Shown here one piece after another: positions 1 through 7,732 of a stretch of 38,899 bases of DNA. Numbering within the stretch: the first letter of the stretch is position 1; each line of letters begins with the position of its first letter. Both the position numbers and the translations under genes were made by a program. The stretch lies in contig JABZIV010000020.1 in the NCBI GenBank assembly GCA_015258095.1, positions 1 through 38,899 on the forward strand, written 5' to 3'. This DNA comes from Lachnospiraceae bacterium (GTDB taxonomy: Bacteria; Bacillota; Clostridia; Lachnospirales; Lachnospiraceae). Under the pieces are notes generated by a model. The model did no database searches. It saw nothing but the letters and a program-made list of their open reading frames with translations, and was not told the DNA's origin.

Positions 1-597
1 GAGAATAACAATATCATGCGGCTCGATGTAGTAATTCATCATCTCCGGGTTTGCCGCCGCAATCACGACCTTTCCTTCTTCACAGTATCGCTCTATATCC
101 CCGGTAATCCGTGTGGCTTCCAAAGTCTCCAGGATATTCTTATACTGTGTTTTCGCCGTGGAGAGAATGGCGGAATCATACACGTTCATGTAGGATTTGG
201 CAATATCCGAGATGGTGATCAGCCCTTCCAGCACATCCTCCTTCGTTACGGCGGGGAGGGTAACCACATGGCTGTCCCGCATAATCTGGTACGCCTGCTT
301 TAAAGACATATTTTTCGGAACGCCCTGCGTCTTCCGATACGCCACATCGGAAATCTGTGTTTTCACACTATCCAAGAGGCGGGGCTTATCCGCCTTAAAG
401 TAATCGAGCACGAAGCTCGTTTCCGTATTCAGACTTCCTGCCCGACAGGGAATATAACGATCCGTATGGTTCAATTTATTTTTTAAACGCGCATAAGAAA
501 TGGCAGCGCATATTGAATCGGTATCCGGATTCCGATGTCCGGTCACTAAGATGTCCCGTTCCACGTTGTGGGACAGCTTCTCCTCCTTTGTTGCCAT
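1..597 (-). CDS. ppaC: Manganese-dependent inorganic pyrophosphatase with CBS domain, 5' part (family II)
   Basis: Only the first 199 codons lie in the window; the gene runs off the left edge. Read on the minus strand from ATG at 597, the protein begins with a DHH-family motif, GHRNPDTDS (residues 20-28), which in family II pyrophosphatases supplies His and Asp ligands for the Mn2+ pair that hydrolyses PPi to phosphate. Residues about 80-140 form a CBS domain, so this is the CBS-containing (usually CBS-DRTGG-CBS) subclass, which in characterised members is inhibited by AMP/ADP and activated by diadenosine polyphosphates. The ATG is preceded by AGAAAGGAAC at good spacing; an overlapping upstream ATG (604) opens a different frame and gives an unrelated peptide. 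A near-consensus promoter lies 36-64 bases upstream. The catalytic C-terminal half cannot be checked here. Confidence 0.93.
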   Translation of the reverse strand, partial: MATKEEKLSHNVERDILVTGHRNPDTDSICAAISYARLKNKLNHTDRYIPCRAGSLNTETSFVLDYFKADKPRLLDSVKTQISDVAYRKTQGVPKNMSLKQAYQIMRDSHVVTLPAVTKEDVLEGLITISDIAKSYMNVYDSAILSTAKTQYKNILETLEATRITGDIERYCEEGKVVIAAANPEMMNYYIEPHDIVIL

Positions 598-632
598 AAA
601 CCATGTTCCTTTCTGTTCTACTCTTTTGAAAA

Positions 633-661
633 ATCTTATTGCAAGTGCTGTTCCCTGTCAA
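633..661 (-). promoter_or_regulatory. Sigma-A-type promoter of the pyrophosphatase gene
   Basis: On the minus strand TTGACA (661-656) is followed after 17 bases by TAAGAT (638-633), about 36 bases upstream of the ATG at 597. Its -35 box lies 7 bases from the -35 box of the opposing promoter, so the two promoters are back to back. Confidence 0.75.
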
Positions 662-668
662 GGATAGC

Positions 669-698
669 TTGACAGCCCCTTAATTTACTCGTTATAAT
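669..698 (+). promoter_or_regulatory. Consensus sigma-A promoter of the DegV-family gene
   Basis: A perfect TTGACA (669-674) is separated by 18 bases from a perfect TATAAT (693-698). Transcription would start near 705, giving a leader of about 177 nt before the DegV-family start codon. Such a strong promoter normally needs control, and a palindrome sits over the predicted start site. Confidence 0.8.
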
Positions 699-702
699 CT
701 GC

Positions 703-723
703 ATGTAGTTTTGAAAACTACAT
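703..723 (+). promoter_or_regulatory. 21-bp perfect palindrome at the transcription start, candidate operator
   Basis: The sequence from 703 to 723 is a perfect inverted repeat (arms ATGTAGTTTT and AAAACTACAT around one G). It covers the expected +1 of the promoter at 669-698, where a bound repressor would block initiation. The core AGTTTTGAAAACT loosely resembles the TTTGA-N-TCAAA sites of the fatty-acid regulator FabT, and the downstream gene is a fatty-acid-binding DegV homologue. The assignment to FabT is inference; a transcript hairpin is the alternative. Confidence 0.5.
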
Positions 724-881
724 CGAAGCAAATTGTTTTTAACCTAGCTGAATCGACCTGCCGTACAGGGACAATTCTGCCGGTTCTATAGAGTCGTCCG
801 GATTAGGAAGAATGATTCTGTGCTGTACACAGACTATTTCTATTCAGAAGGATGAAATAAATCATAGAAAGAGGATGCCCT

Positions 882-1730
882 ATGTCATATCAAATCATTG
901 CAGACAGCTGCGGAGATTTTACCGAAGAAATGAAAGCGAATCCCGTCTTCAAGCTGGTTCCCCTCACTCTGGAAATCGGAGAATACACGATTCCGGATGA
1001 TGAAAACTTCAATCAGGCAGATTTTATTGCCCGTGTAAAGGCATCCCCCATCGGTCCGAAATCGGCTTGCCCTTCGCCGGAAGCTTTCCAGAATGCGATT
1101 CAGTCTTCTCCTGCGGAAGAAATTTATATCGTTACCCTTTCCTCTAAACTGTCCGGCACATACCAGGCAGCAAAAATCGGACAAACCATGGCGGAAGAGG
1201 AAGGCACAAGCAAAAAAATTCATGTTTTCGATTCTAAATCGGCGAGTGCCGGGGAATGTAAGTTGTGTCTGGATATTCTGGAAGCGAAGGAAGCCGGTAA
1301 GTCTTTCGAGGAAGTCGTTTCCGAAATAGAAGAAGCCTGCTCCGATATCACCACCCTTTTCGTACTGGAAAGCCTCGACACCCTTCGGAAAAACGGCCGT
1401 CTGACCGGCGTAAAGTCTTTTCTTGCAAGCGCCTTAAATATCAAGCCCGTGATGGGCGCAGTGGACGGCAGTATCGTCCAGCTCGGGCAGCAGAGAGGGA
1501 TACAGAAAGCGCTGAAGAAAATGGTGGAATTCGCCATTGAACGTGCCGGCGGCGTCGAGAAAGTGAAAGAAAAACGTCTGGTCATTACCCATGTGAACGA
1601 CCCGGAAAGGGCTGAGGCAGTCAAGGCGGACTTCTTGCAATCCGCGGCATTTAAAGAAGTCATTATAACGAATGCTATGGGCGTCGCGACCATTTATGCA
1701 AACGACAAGGGGATTGTCGTTGCCCTGTAA
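882..1730 (+). CDS. DegV/FakB-family fatty-acid-binding protein
   Basis: The 282-residue product is a full-length DegV-family protein. In Firmicutes these proteins (FakB) bind a fatty acid and present it to the kinase FakA, which makes acyl-phosphate for phospholipid synthesis. Family marks visible are the N-terminal IIADSCGDF strand-loop, the FDSKSASAGE segment near residue 117 and the TLRKNGRLTG...IKPVM block near residues 166-190, which lines the acyl pocket. The start is fixed by AGAGGATGCCCT directly before ATG. No fakA is present in the window, as is common for multiple fakB paralogues. The gene is single, driven by the consensus promoter at 669-698 with a long leader, and is convergent with the PpiC-lipoprotein operon. 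Substrate chain preference cannot be read from sequence. Confidence 0.9.
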   Translation: MSYQIIADSCGDFTEEMKANPVFKLVPLTLEIGEYTIPDDENFNQADFIARVKASPIGPKSACPSPEAFQNAIQSSPAEEIYIVTLSSKLSGTYQAAKIGQTMAEEEGTSKKIHVFDSKSASAGECKLCLDILEAKEAGKSFEEVVSEIEEACSDITTLFVLESLDTLRKNGRLTGVKSFLASALNIKPVMGAVDGSIVQLGQQRGIQKALKKMVEFAIERAGGVEKVKEKRLVITHVNDPERAEAVKADFLQSAAFKEVIITNAMGVATIYANDKGIVVAL

Positions 1731-1741
1731 AAACAGGGGCT

Positions 1742-1946
1742 AAAAAAGAGACTGTAAAAATGAAAGCAATGCTTTTTTGCTATGCAGCTTCGATGCGAGA
1801 CACGCTCTCGCTAACCTCGCCTCGTAGGGGATACTAAGCGAAAAACGGCATTTCATTTGTTTTTCGCAAGTACCCACGGGCTCAGATTGTCCCGCATCGA
1901 ACCTGCATAGCATAAAATGCTTTTACTGATTTACAGCCTCTTTTTT
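1742..1946. repeat. Long imperfect palindrome (about 205 bp) between convergent genes; probable bidirectional terminator or dispersed element
   Basis: Positions 1742-1800 match the reverse complement of 1890-1946 closely over almost 60 bases. Both arms share AAAAAAGAGRCTGTAAA at the outer end and GCTATGCAG...TTCGATGCG further in. The centre holds a second perfect hairpin, GCGAAAAAC (1838-1846) with GTTTTTCGC (1859-1867). Outer A and T tracts make it a good terminator in both directions for the DegV-family gene and the PpiC lipoprotein operon. Its size and arm divergence are larger than an ordinary terminator and recall a non-coding miniature mobile or palindromic repeat. No second copy was noticed in this window. 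Confidence 0.7.
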
Positions 1947-1989
1947 CTCTTTCGAATTTTTCTCTTCTATTTTTTACTCTTCTATCCTT

Positions 1990-3060
1990 TTATTCTTCCG
2001 TCTTTACATTTTCCTGATACACAGAGAAGAAAAAGTCTGCGGTACTTCCTTCTCCCCCGTTTAAATCAATGTTTTTCCAGAAGGGTTCTCTGAAACGGAT
2101 GATATGCTCTTTCTGATACGCCTCGTAACTTTCGTTAAATCGAAGGGCACGGATCGATTTTTCCAGGCGGGCTCTCCGGTCTTTTGTTGCTTCCTCATCA
2201 TAAGAATTGAGGCAGTGTAGAATATAATACTTCCCGTTTTCCGAAATAATGGAAGAGATTTCCCCGTTTTCCAGGGCAAAGGCCGCCTCATAATAGGCGT
2301 CTTCCTTCTCCCCGAAAGAGAGTTCTTTCTGAATCTCCGGGTCTTCCGAATACTGCCTTGCATAGTAACTGAAGTTTGCTCCCTGTGCTTTCACCTTTTC
2401 CAGCAGATCTTTCGCCGTTGCTTCATCACTTAAAACAATTTGCTCTATGGAAATGACTTTGGCTTCCGCCGCACTGAGTTCCGTATCCACGGAAGAAAGC
2501 AGAGACCTCACGGTCTTTTCTGCGGTAAAGTAAGCCGTATAGATATCCACCACATCCTTCTCGGTACAATTCCCGAAATAAGCCTTATCCTCCGGAGACA
2601 ACGCCGTATAAAATGTATTGGCAGCCTTTCGTATACTCTCCATCTCTGCTGAATTCGGGATGATTCCCTTCTCTTCCGCAAGAAGATTCAGCGTGCGAAT
2701 ATCCTGTAGAAACTCCTTATTTTTTTCGATAAAATAGGCGCCGTACGTCTTCTGAATCTGTCCCGTAATCGGGAGGTTCCATATCTCTTTTCCCAGAATA
2801 TTCTGATAGCGGTTTCGTTCCGAACCGAGAAGAATCATCACTTCCTGTTCCGTATATCCCGGAACATTTTCCGTTTTTCCGCTGATGGCAATTCCCTTAC
2901 AGGAAGTCAAAAGGAGCGATACGATGAGGAGGAGGCAAAGGCCATAGCACGTCCTCCTCGGCTTTCTCTTTCTTTCCAAGCGTCCCTCCTCTTTCTTCTC
3001 TTCTCCCTCTACTGCCTGTCCGACTGTCTTTTCTTTCCTGCTAAAGGAGAATATACCCAT
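1990..3060 (-). CDS. PpiC-type peptidyl-prolyl isomerase lipoprotein (PrsA-like foldase)
   Basis: The protein (356 residues from ATG 3060) has a basic N-terminal tail of about 35 residues, then a hydrophobic stretch ending in LLTSC, a lipobox; lipidation of that Cys would tether it outside the membrane. Residues roughly 215-320 resemble a parvulin/PpiC domain (EQIVLSDEATAKDLLEKV...FSYYARQYSED...ISEN-GKYYILH), and the flanking helical regions match the SurA/PrsA chaperone layout. The likely role is folding of exported proteins. Two in-frame ATGs exist (3066 and 3060); GGGGGA sits about 6 bases before the second, so 3060 is preferred. The 5' end overlaps the upstream YuiD-like gene by 20 bases, implying translational coupling. 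The long charged tail before the signal sequence is unusual. The isomerase active site is not well enough conserved to claim activity. Confidence 0.8.
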   Translation of the reverse strand: MGIFSFSRKEKTVGQAVEGEEKKEEGRLERKRKPRRTCYGLCLLLIVSLLLTSCKGIAISGKTENVPGYTEQEVMILLGSERNRYQNILGKEIWNLPITGQIQKTYGAYFIEKNKEFLQDIRTLNLLAEEKGIIPNSAEMESIRKAANTFYTALSPEDKAYFGNCTEKDVVDIYTAYFTAEKTVRSLLSSVDTELSAAEAKVISIEQIVLSDEATAKDLLEKVKAQGANFSYYARQYSEDPEIQKELSFGEKEDAYYEAAFALENGEISSIISENGKYYILHCLNSYDEEATKDRRARLEKSIRALRFNESYEAYQKEHIIRFREPFWKNIDLNGGEGSTADFFFSVYQENVKTEE

Positions 3061-3517
3061 ACACATCCCCCATAATCAGTGCAATCAGCACGCCGAGAAT
3101 CGCCCCCATAAGAACTTGCAGAGGCGTGTGCCCGACATACTCTTTTAACTTTTTATCGAATTCTTCTCCCGTCCAAGAGAACGGATTATCCAGCAGTAAA
3201 CGATTCAGAATCACCGCCTGTTTCCCCGTTTCTCTTCTGACTCCCGTCGCATCATACATCACAACAATCGCAAAAATAAGAGCCAGGGCAAACAAGGTAC
3301 TGTCCACGCCGTAAGACACCCCGATAGCAACGGCGAGAGAGACGACCGTAGAAGAATGACTCGACGGCATTCCTCCCGAACCGGTCATTCTCTCCCAATT
3401 GATTCCTTTATTAAAATAGGCATCGATTGCCGTCTTCAACACTTGTGCAACAAACCAGGAAAGTACCGCTGTCATCAGCGGATAATTGGATAAAAGCTGC
3501 TCCATAAAAAAATGCAT
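3041..3517 (-). CDS. Divergent PAP2-family membrane protein (YuiD/DUF212)
   Basis: This 158-residue membrane protein carries the SGGMPSSHS signature (residues 47-55) and a later GHTPLQVLMG element, the two marks of the divergent PAP2 (acid phosphatase/vanadium haloperoxidase-related) family known as YuiD or DUF212. Four hydrophobic segments are apparent (about 12-30, 55-75, 75-95 and 135-157). The enzymatic role of the family is not established; phosphatase activity on a lipid or polyprenyl phosphate is a reasonable guess only. The ATG lies one base after the glgA stop, with AAAGGAAG inside the end of glgA as ribosome binding site. The 3' end overlaps the PpiC lipoprotein gene, so expression is within the nadK-recN-glgA operon. 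Confidence 0.88.
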   Translation of the reverse strand: MHFFMEQLLSNYPLMTAVLSWFVAQVLKTAIDAYFNKGINWERMTGSGGMPSSHSSTVVSLAVAIGVSYGVDSTLFALALIFAIVVMYDATGVRRETGKQAVILNRLLLDNPFSWTGEEFDKKLKEYVGHTPLQVLMGAILGVLIALIMGDVYGYILL

Positions 3518-3518
3518 C

Positions 3519-4967
3519 TTACTTCCTTTCTACTAACCAATCATATAATTCCTGGTACTGCAATGCGGAACTCTCCCAAGAAAAGTTCTTCTTCATGCCG
3601 CGCTTTATGATACCGCGCCAGCCTTTTTTATCATCATAATACACTTTCTCGGCATAGCGGATGCTCGCCATCATCTCGTGCGCATTATAGTTGGCAAAGG
3701 AGAAGCCGTCCCCCTTCTTCTCGTACTCGTTATAAGGTTCTACCGTATCCCGAAGTCCTCCGGTCTCCCGAACGATAGGTACCGTTCCATAGCGAAGAGC
3801 AATGAGCTGGGAAAGACCGCAAGGCTCAAAGAGAGACGGCAAAAGAAGCGCATCGCTCCCGGCATAAATCCGATGACTCGCCTCTTCCGAATAATAAATC
3901 TGTGCGGAAACTCGACTCGGATACTTCCAGGCAAAGTAGCGGAAGAAGTTCTCATAGCGCTCTTCTCCTGTTCCCAAGATAACAAACTGCAAAGAGTCCT
4001 GACAGAGTTCATCAAAAACCCGTTCCACAAGGTCCAGTCCTTTCTGGTCGGTGAGTCTCGAAACAATCGAAATCAGCATCGTATTCTCCGCCACATCCAG
4101 TCCCAAGCGCTCCTGCAAAGCCATTTTGTTCTTTACCTTCTCCTTGTAGACGCTCACCTTGTCATAAGGGAAGTCCAAAAAACGGTCTCTCTTCGGATTC
4201 CAGAGTTCATAATCGATGCCGTTCACAATCCCCCGCAAGTCCCGATCCCTTGCCTGGAGAAGTCCTTCGAGTCCCTCTCCGTAGAATGCGTTTTGAATCT
4301 CTTTCGCATAGGCTTTGCTCACGGTTGTAATGGCGTCCGCATACACGAGCCCGCCTTTCAGCAGATTCCCGTCCTTATGGAACTCGAGCTTATCCGGCGT
4401 GAAATAGTAATCGGAAAGTTCGGTAAAGCGCTGAATCGTCTTCCGGTCCCACATCCCCTGAAAGCGAAGGTTATGAATCGTAAAAACGGAGCGGATGGAA
4501 CGGAAAAACTCCCCTCCCGCAAAACGGTCCTTTAAAAGCACCGGAACGAGTCCCGTCTGCCAATCATGACAGTGCAGAACATCCGGATGAAAGTCCAAAA
4601 GAGGCAGCGCGGACAAAGCGGCATAAGAGAAGAAACAAAACTTCTCCAGATCCCAATACCAGTTGCCATAGGGCCTGTCCCCTGCAAAATAGTATTCATT
4701 GTCGATAAAATAGTAGAGAATACCGTCCACTTCCTTCTTCAGCACGCCGACATAGCGGGACTGTCCCAGATAATCCATATAAAAATGGGTGACATACTCC
4801 AAGTCATTCCGCAGCTCTTCCCGCATACAAAGGTACTTCGGAATCATGATGCGTACATCAAAATAATTTTTGTCGATTGCTCGCGGAAGGGATCCCACCA
4901 CGTCCGCAAGGCCGCCGGTCTTTATAAAAGGTACTGCTTCCGATGCTAAAAATAAAATATTTTTCAT
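3519..4967 (-). CDS. glgA: Glycogen synthase (ADP-glucose starch synthase, GT5)
   Basis: GlgA transfers glucose from ADP-glucose to the non-reducing ends of alpha-1,4-glucan. The 482-residue protein starts with MKNILFLASEAVPFIKTGGLADV; the KTGGLADV loop binds ADP-glucose. The C-terminal Rossmann domain has EPCGLSQLIALRYGTVPIV...ETGGLRDTV, the typical catalytic and nucleotide-binding region. Length and domains fit bacterial GlgA. The reading frame stays open 18 codons further upstream, but AAGGAGAACAGG directly before ATG 4967 and homology at the N-terminus fix the start there. It lies 50 bases after recN and one base before the YuiD-like gene, so it is in the nadK operon rather than with glgB, glgC, glgD or glgP, none of which are in the window. 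That separation is unusual but functional identity is clear. Confidence 0.95.
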   Translation of the reverse strand: MKNILFLASEAVPFIKTGGLADVVGSLPRAIDKNYFDVRIMIPKYLCMREELRNDLEYVTHFYMDYLGQSRYVGVLKKEVDGILYYFIDNEYYFAGDRPYGNWYWDLEKFCFFSYAALSALPLLDFHPDVLHCHDWQTGLVPVLLKDRFAGGEFFRSIRSVFTIHNLRFQGMWDRKTIQRFTELSDYYFTPDKLEFHKDGNLLKGGLVYADAITTVSKAYAKEIQNAFYGEGLEGLLQARDRDLRGIVNGIDYELWNPKRDRFLDFPYDKVSVYKEKVKNKMALQERLGLDVAENTMLISIVSRLTDQKGLDLVERVFDELCQDSLQFVILGTGEERYENFFRYFAWKYPSRVSAQIYYSEEASHRIYAGSDALLLPSLFEPCGLSQLIALRYGTVPIVRETGGLRDTVEPYNEYEKKGDGFSFANYNAHEMMASIRYAEKVYYDDKKGWRGIIKRGMKKNFSWESSALQYQELYDWLVERK

Positions 4968-5017
4968 CCTGTTCTCCTTACCCTTTTCGACTCTTCCTAC
5001 TCTTTCAGGAGGAACCT

Positions 5018-6676
5018 TCACACACCGCTCTTTGCCTTTTTCTTCAGGCTCCGCGCATTCTCCACTGCGGCGTCATCGCGTTCTTCTCCGCCAAGAAGTC
5101 TTGCCAGCTCCTCTATGGATTCTTCTTCCGAAAGAGCCTGAATCTCGGTCTTCGTCTTCCCCTCCGCCACCGTTTTTTCAATTAAAAAGTGCCGGTCTGC
5201 CTTCGCTGCAATCTGGGGAAGATGCGTAATCAGAATGACCTGATGCTTCTTCGCAATCTTCTTCAGCTTCTCCCCCACCTTCTCCGCCGTTCGTCCGGAG
5301 ATACCCGTGTCAATTTCATCAAAAACCAGAGTGGGCACCTTGTCTATATCCGCAAGAACGGTCTTGATGGACAACATGATACGGGAAAGTTCTCCGCCGG
5401 ATCCGACCTCTCTCAAGGGGCGGGAAGGTTCACCCGGATTTAAGCTGACATAAGCCTCCACTTCATCGAAGCCTTTTTCCGTAAGTTCTTTTTTCTTCTG
5501 AAAATGAAAAGAAAAGCGGGTATCCAGGAAACCCATGTCCTGCATTTCCTCTTGAATCTTTCCGGCAAGTTCCTCTGCAACGCTCTGCCTCTCCTTCGAC
5601 AGGGCTTCCGCTTTTGTAAGAGCCTCCTTGAAGCCCTCTTCCACCGCCTTCTCCGCGTCTGCCTTCGCCTTCTCATAGTCTTCCAGAAACCGCTTTCTCT
5701 CCTCTTTCTCGGAGAGTGCGGCAAGCGCCTTCTCTTCACTCCCGCCATACTTCGTCATCACCGTCCGGATGGTGTTCAAGCGTTCTCCCAGAAGGAAGAA
5801 CTTCTCCTCATCCACTTCGGCGTTGTCGAGGTAATGTTCTACAGAGCGGAGTAAGTCTTCTCCCACCGCTTCCAGCTCATACGCACTGTCCAGCACATTC
5901 TGTAAAGCGGAATCATAGCCTACAGCCTCTTCGAGATTCTTCACGGGACTATGGAAATCCCGCTCTTCCAAATCTCCCTGCACGCGTAAGAGCAAAGATT
6001 TCAAGCGATCCATATTCTCGTAGAGAGTATACTCTTTCGTGAGCTCCTCTTCTTCCCCGGGCTTCAAAGAAGCCTCCCTGAGTTCGGAAATGGCAAAGTT
6101 TAAAAAATCCAGTTCTCTTAAACGTTCCTCCTCCGGAAGATTGTACTCTGCGAGAAGTTCCTTCCGCTCCTTGTACCGGAGAAAAGCGTTTCTTGCCGCG
6201 GAAAGCATATTCTCCCCTTTTCCGGAGAGATAGGCATCCACGATGGACAGGTAAGCTCCTTCTTTTAGAAGACTGTAGTGCTCATACTGTCCGTGCAGAT
6301 CCAGAAGCGTGCCGCTCATCTCTCTTAACTTGGAGAGGGTGACCGGAACATCATTCACCCTTGTCTCGGATTTCTTCTCCGTAATCTTTCGCTTGATGAG
6401 CAATGTGCCTTCCTCTATTTCCAGGTCGTCCTCGAGGAGGCGAAGCGCTTCTTCCTCCTCTCCGGTGAGAGAAAAAGAAAGCGTGACAAGTGCTTGCTCT
6501 TTCCCGTGCCGAATGATGTCTTTCCCCGCTTTCTGCCCCAAAGCCAGTTGAATGGAACCCAAAAGAATAGACTTCCCGGCTCCCGTCTCACCGGTTAAGA
6601 TATTCAGCCCGGGACCGAATTCGACGTCGGACTTTTCGATCAACGCCAAATCCCTCACCATCAGTCTCTCTAGCAT
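5018..6676 (-). CDS. recN: DNA repair protein RecN (SMC-like ATPase)
   Basis: RecN is an SMC-like ATPase acting early in double-strand break repair. The 552-residue protein has the N-terminal Walker A GETGAGKS (residues 29-36), long coiled-coil arms in the middle (about 150-370, rich in E, K and L), and the C-terminal signature SGGELSR followed by Walker B TLVFDEIDTGISGRTA. Length equals that usual for RecN. The start has AGAAAGGAAAAGT before ATG. It follows nadK by 19 bases. In many Firmicutes argR/ahrC lies between nadK and recN; here it is absent, so the two are directly joined. Confidence 0.96.
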   Translation of the reverse strand: MLERLMVRDLALIEKSDVEFGPGLNILTGETGAGKSILLGSIQLALGQKAGKDIIRHGKEQALVTLSFSLTGEEEEALRLLEDDLEIEEGTLLIKRKITEKKSETRVNDVPVTLSKLREMSGTLLDLHGQYEHYSLLKEGAYLSIVDAYLSGKGENMLSAARNAFLRYKERKELLAEYNLPEEERLRELDFLNFAISELREASLKPGEEEELTKEYTLYENMDRLKSLLLRVQGDLEERDFHSPVKNLEEAVGYDSALQNVLDSAYELEAVGEDLLRSVEHYLDNAEVDEEKFFLLGERLNTIRTVMTKYGGSEEKALAALSEKEERKRFLEDYEKAKADAEKAVEEGFKEALTKAEALSKERQSVAEELAGKIQEEMQDMGFLDTRFSFHFQKKKELTEKGFDEVEAYVSLNPGEPSRPLREVGSGGELSRIMLSIKTVLADIDKVPTLVFDEIDTGISGRTAEKVGEKLKKIAKKHQVILITHLPQIAAKADRHFLIEKTVAEGKTKTEIQALSEEESIEELARLLGGEERDDAAVENARSLKKKAKSGV

Positions 6677-6695
6677 ACTTTTCCTTTCTATACGC

Positions 6696-7511
6696 TTAAA
6701 CCGAAGACATCTTCTCCCGCAACGTATGCAAAAAACTTTCTTTCGAAAACTTGATCAGGACGGTCTGTTCCTTTGCTTTTCTAACGACTACTTTATCCCC
6801 TTTCAGAAGTTCCACCGGTTCCTCCCCGTCAAAGGAGAGAACCTGATCTCCTTTCTCCATGAGAATCTCCAACACTCTCCGCTCATCCAGAACCACCGCC
6901 CTGGCATTTAAACTATGCGCACATATCGGATTCATGATGAAAACACTCGCCTCCGGAGAAACGATGGGACCGCCTGCGGAGAGATTGTACGCAGTCGAAC
7001 CCGTAGGTGTGGAAATAATAATCCCGTCAGAAGAATAATGAATCATTTCCATTCCGTCACAAAAAACCTGAAAATGGTGAATCCCGACGCCCCGCACCCT
7101 GGAAATCAAGAGCTCATTCAAAGCAAAACGGGAAAAAATCTCCCTTCCATTCCGAAAAACGGTTCCTTCCAGCATAGTGCGACGATCTTCCACATAATCT
7201 CCGCTTAGGAGCCTCTCCAGCGACCGCTCTATATCCCGTCTCTTTCGAATCTCCGTCAGATACCCGAGATGCCCCGCATTGATGCCCAAAATCGGCGTCT
7301 CCATCCCGGACAGCACTCCTGCCGTGTGAAGAATCGTTCCGTCTCCTCCCAGGGTAATAATACAGTCTATATCAATAAAATCACTTTTCAGAAAATCTTT
7401 GTTTAAAAACAAACGGGGCTGTATTCCTCGTTTTTCCAACGCATCGACAATCACTTTTCGAAAACTTTCCGCGTCTTCCTTACTTTGGTTGACAATCAGC
7501 GCAACATTCAT
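6696..7511 (-). CDS. nadK: NAD kinase
   Basis: The enzyme phosphorylates NAD to NADP using ATP or polyphosphate. The 271-residue protein has the GGDGTIL motif (residues 55-61), whose Asp is catalytic, ILGINAGHLGYLTE next, and the SDGIIISTPTGSTAYNLSAGGPIV segment that forms the NAD-binding beta-sandwich core. Length is normal for bacterial NadK. AGAGG lies 8 bases before the ATG. It is the first gene of the minus-strand operon continuing into recN, glgA, the YuiD-like gene and the PpiC lipoprotein gene. Confidence 0.96.
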   Translation of the reverse strand: MNVALIVNQSKEDAESFRKVIVDALEKRGIQPRLFLNKDFLKSDFIDIDCIITLGGDGTILHTAGVLSGMETPILGINAGHLGYLTEIRKRRDIERSLERLLSGDYVEDRRTMLEGTVFRNGREIFSRFALNELLISRVRGVGIHHFQVFCDGMEMIHYSSDGIIISTPTGSTAYNLSAGGPIVSPEASVFIMNPICAHSLNARAVVLDERRVLEILMEKGDQVLSFDGEEPVELLKGDKVVVRKAKEQTVLIKFSKESFLHTLREKMSSV

Positions 7512-7560
7512 CAGCTAAACCTCTTTACCGATCTCTGGCTCAATCCTTTTTAGCCTTTCT

Positions 7561-7589
7561 ATTTTACACGAGAAAAGCGCTCTTGCCTA
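7561..7589 (-). promoter_or_regulatory. Candidate promoter of the nadK-recN-glgA operon
   Basis: On the minus strand TAGGCA (7589-7584) and TAAAAT (7566-7561) are 17 bases apart, with a predicted start about 43 bases before the nadK ATG. The -35 box matches consensus at only four of six positions, so this is tentative. Confidence 0.35.
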
Positions 7590-7603
7590 TAGTCCGGTGA
7601 TTC

Positions 7604-7668
7604 AAAAAACCATCTCTCCTGCTGCACCCCTTACGCTCTTTCGAGCCTGCAACAGAAAAAATGGTTTT
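7604..7668 (-). terminator. Terminator-like compound hairpin after the pilin-like gene
   Basis: Outer arms AAAACCAT (7606-7613) and ATGGTTTT (7661-7668) enclose a second pairing (CTGCTGCA with TGCAACAG) and an apical GCTC-TTTC-GAGC hairpin. Read on the minus strand the stem is followed by six T (7609-7604). It lies 65 bases beyond the end of the pilin-like gene and just upstream of the nadK promoter candidate. Confidence 0.55.
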
Positions 7669-7732
7669 CTTTACTCTTCCCGATTCTCTCTCTCTAGGCA
7701 ACAGAACTGTTGGAACCAAGAAGCGGAAAAAG

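Noticed and set aside
476..661. 61-codon minus-strand frame at the pyrophosphatase start
   Set aside because: It overlaps the true gene in another frame and includes its promoter; the pyrophosphatase frame has the DHH motif and a proper ribosome binding site.
705..881. Possible riboswitch or T-box in the DegV-family leader
   Set aside because: Only small local hairpins (for example CTGTG-CTGTA-CACAG) are visible, and no conserved riboswitch core or T-box sequence was recognised.
3678..4535. 285-codon open frame on the plus strand
   Set aside because: Antisense to the middle of glgA; the product is low in recognisable features and arises from the codon bias of the real gene.
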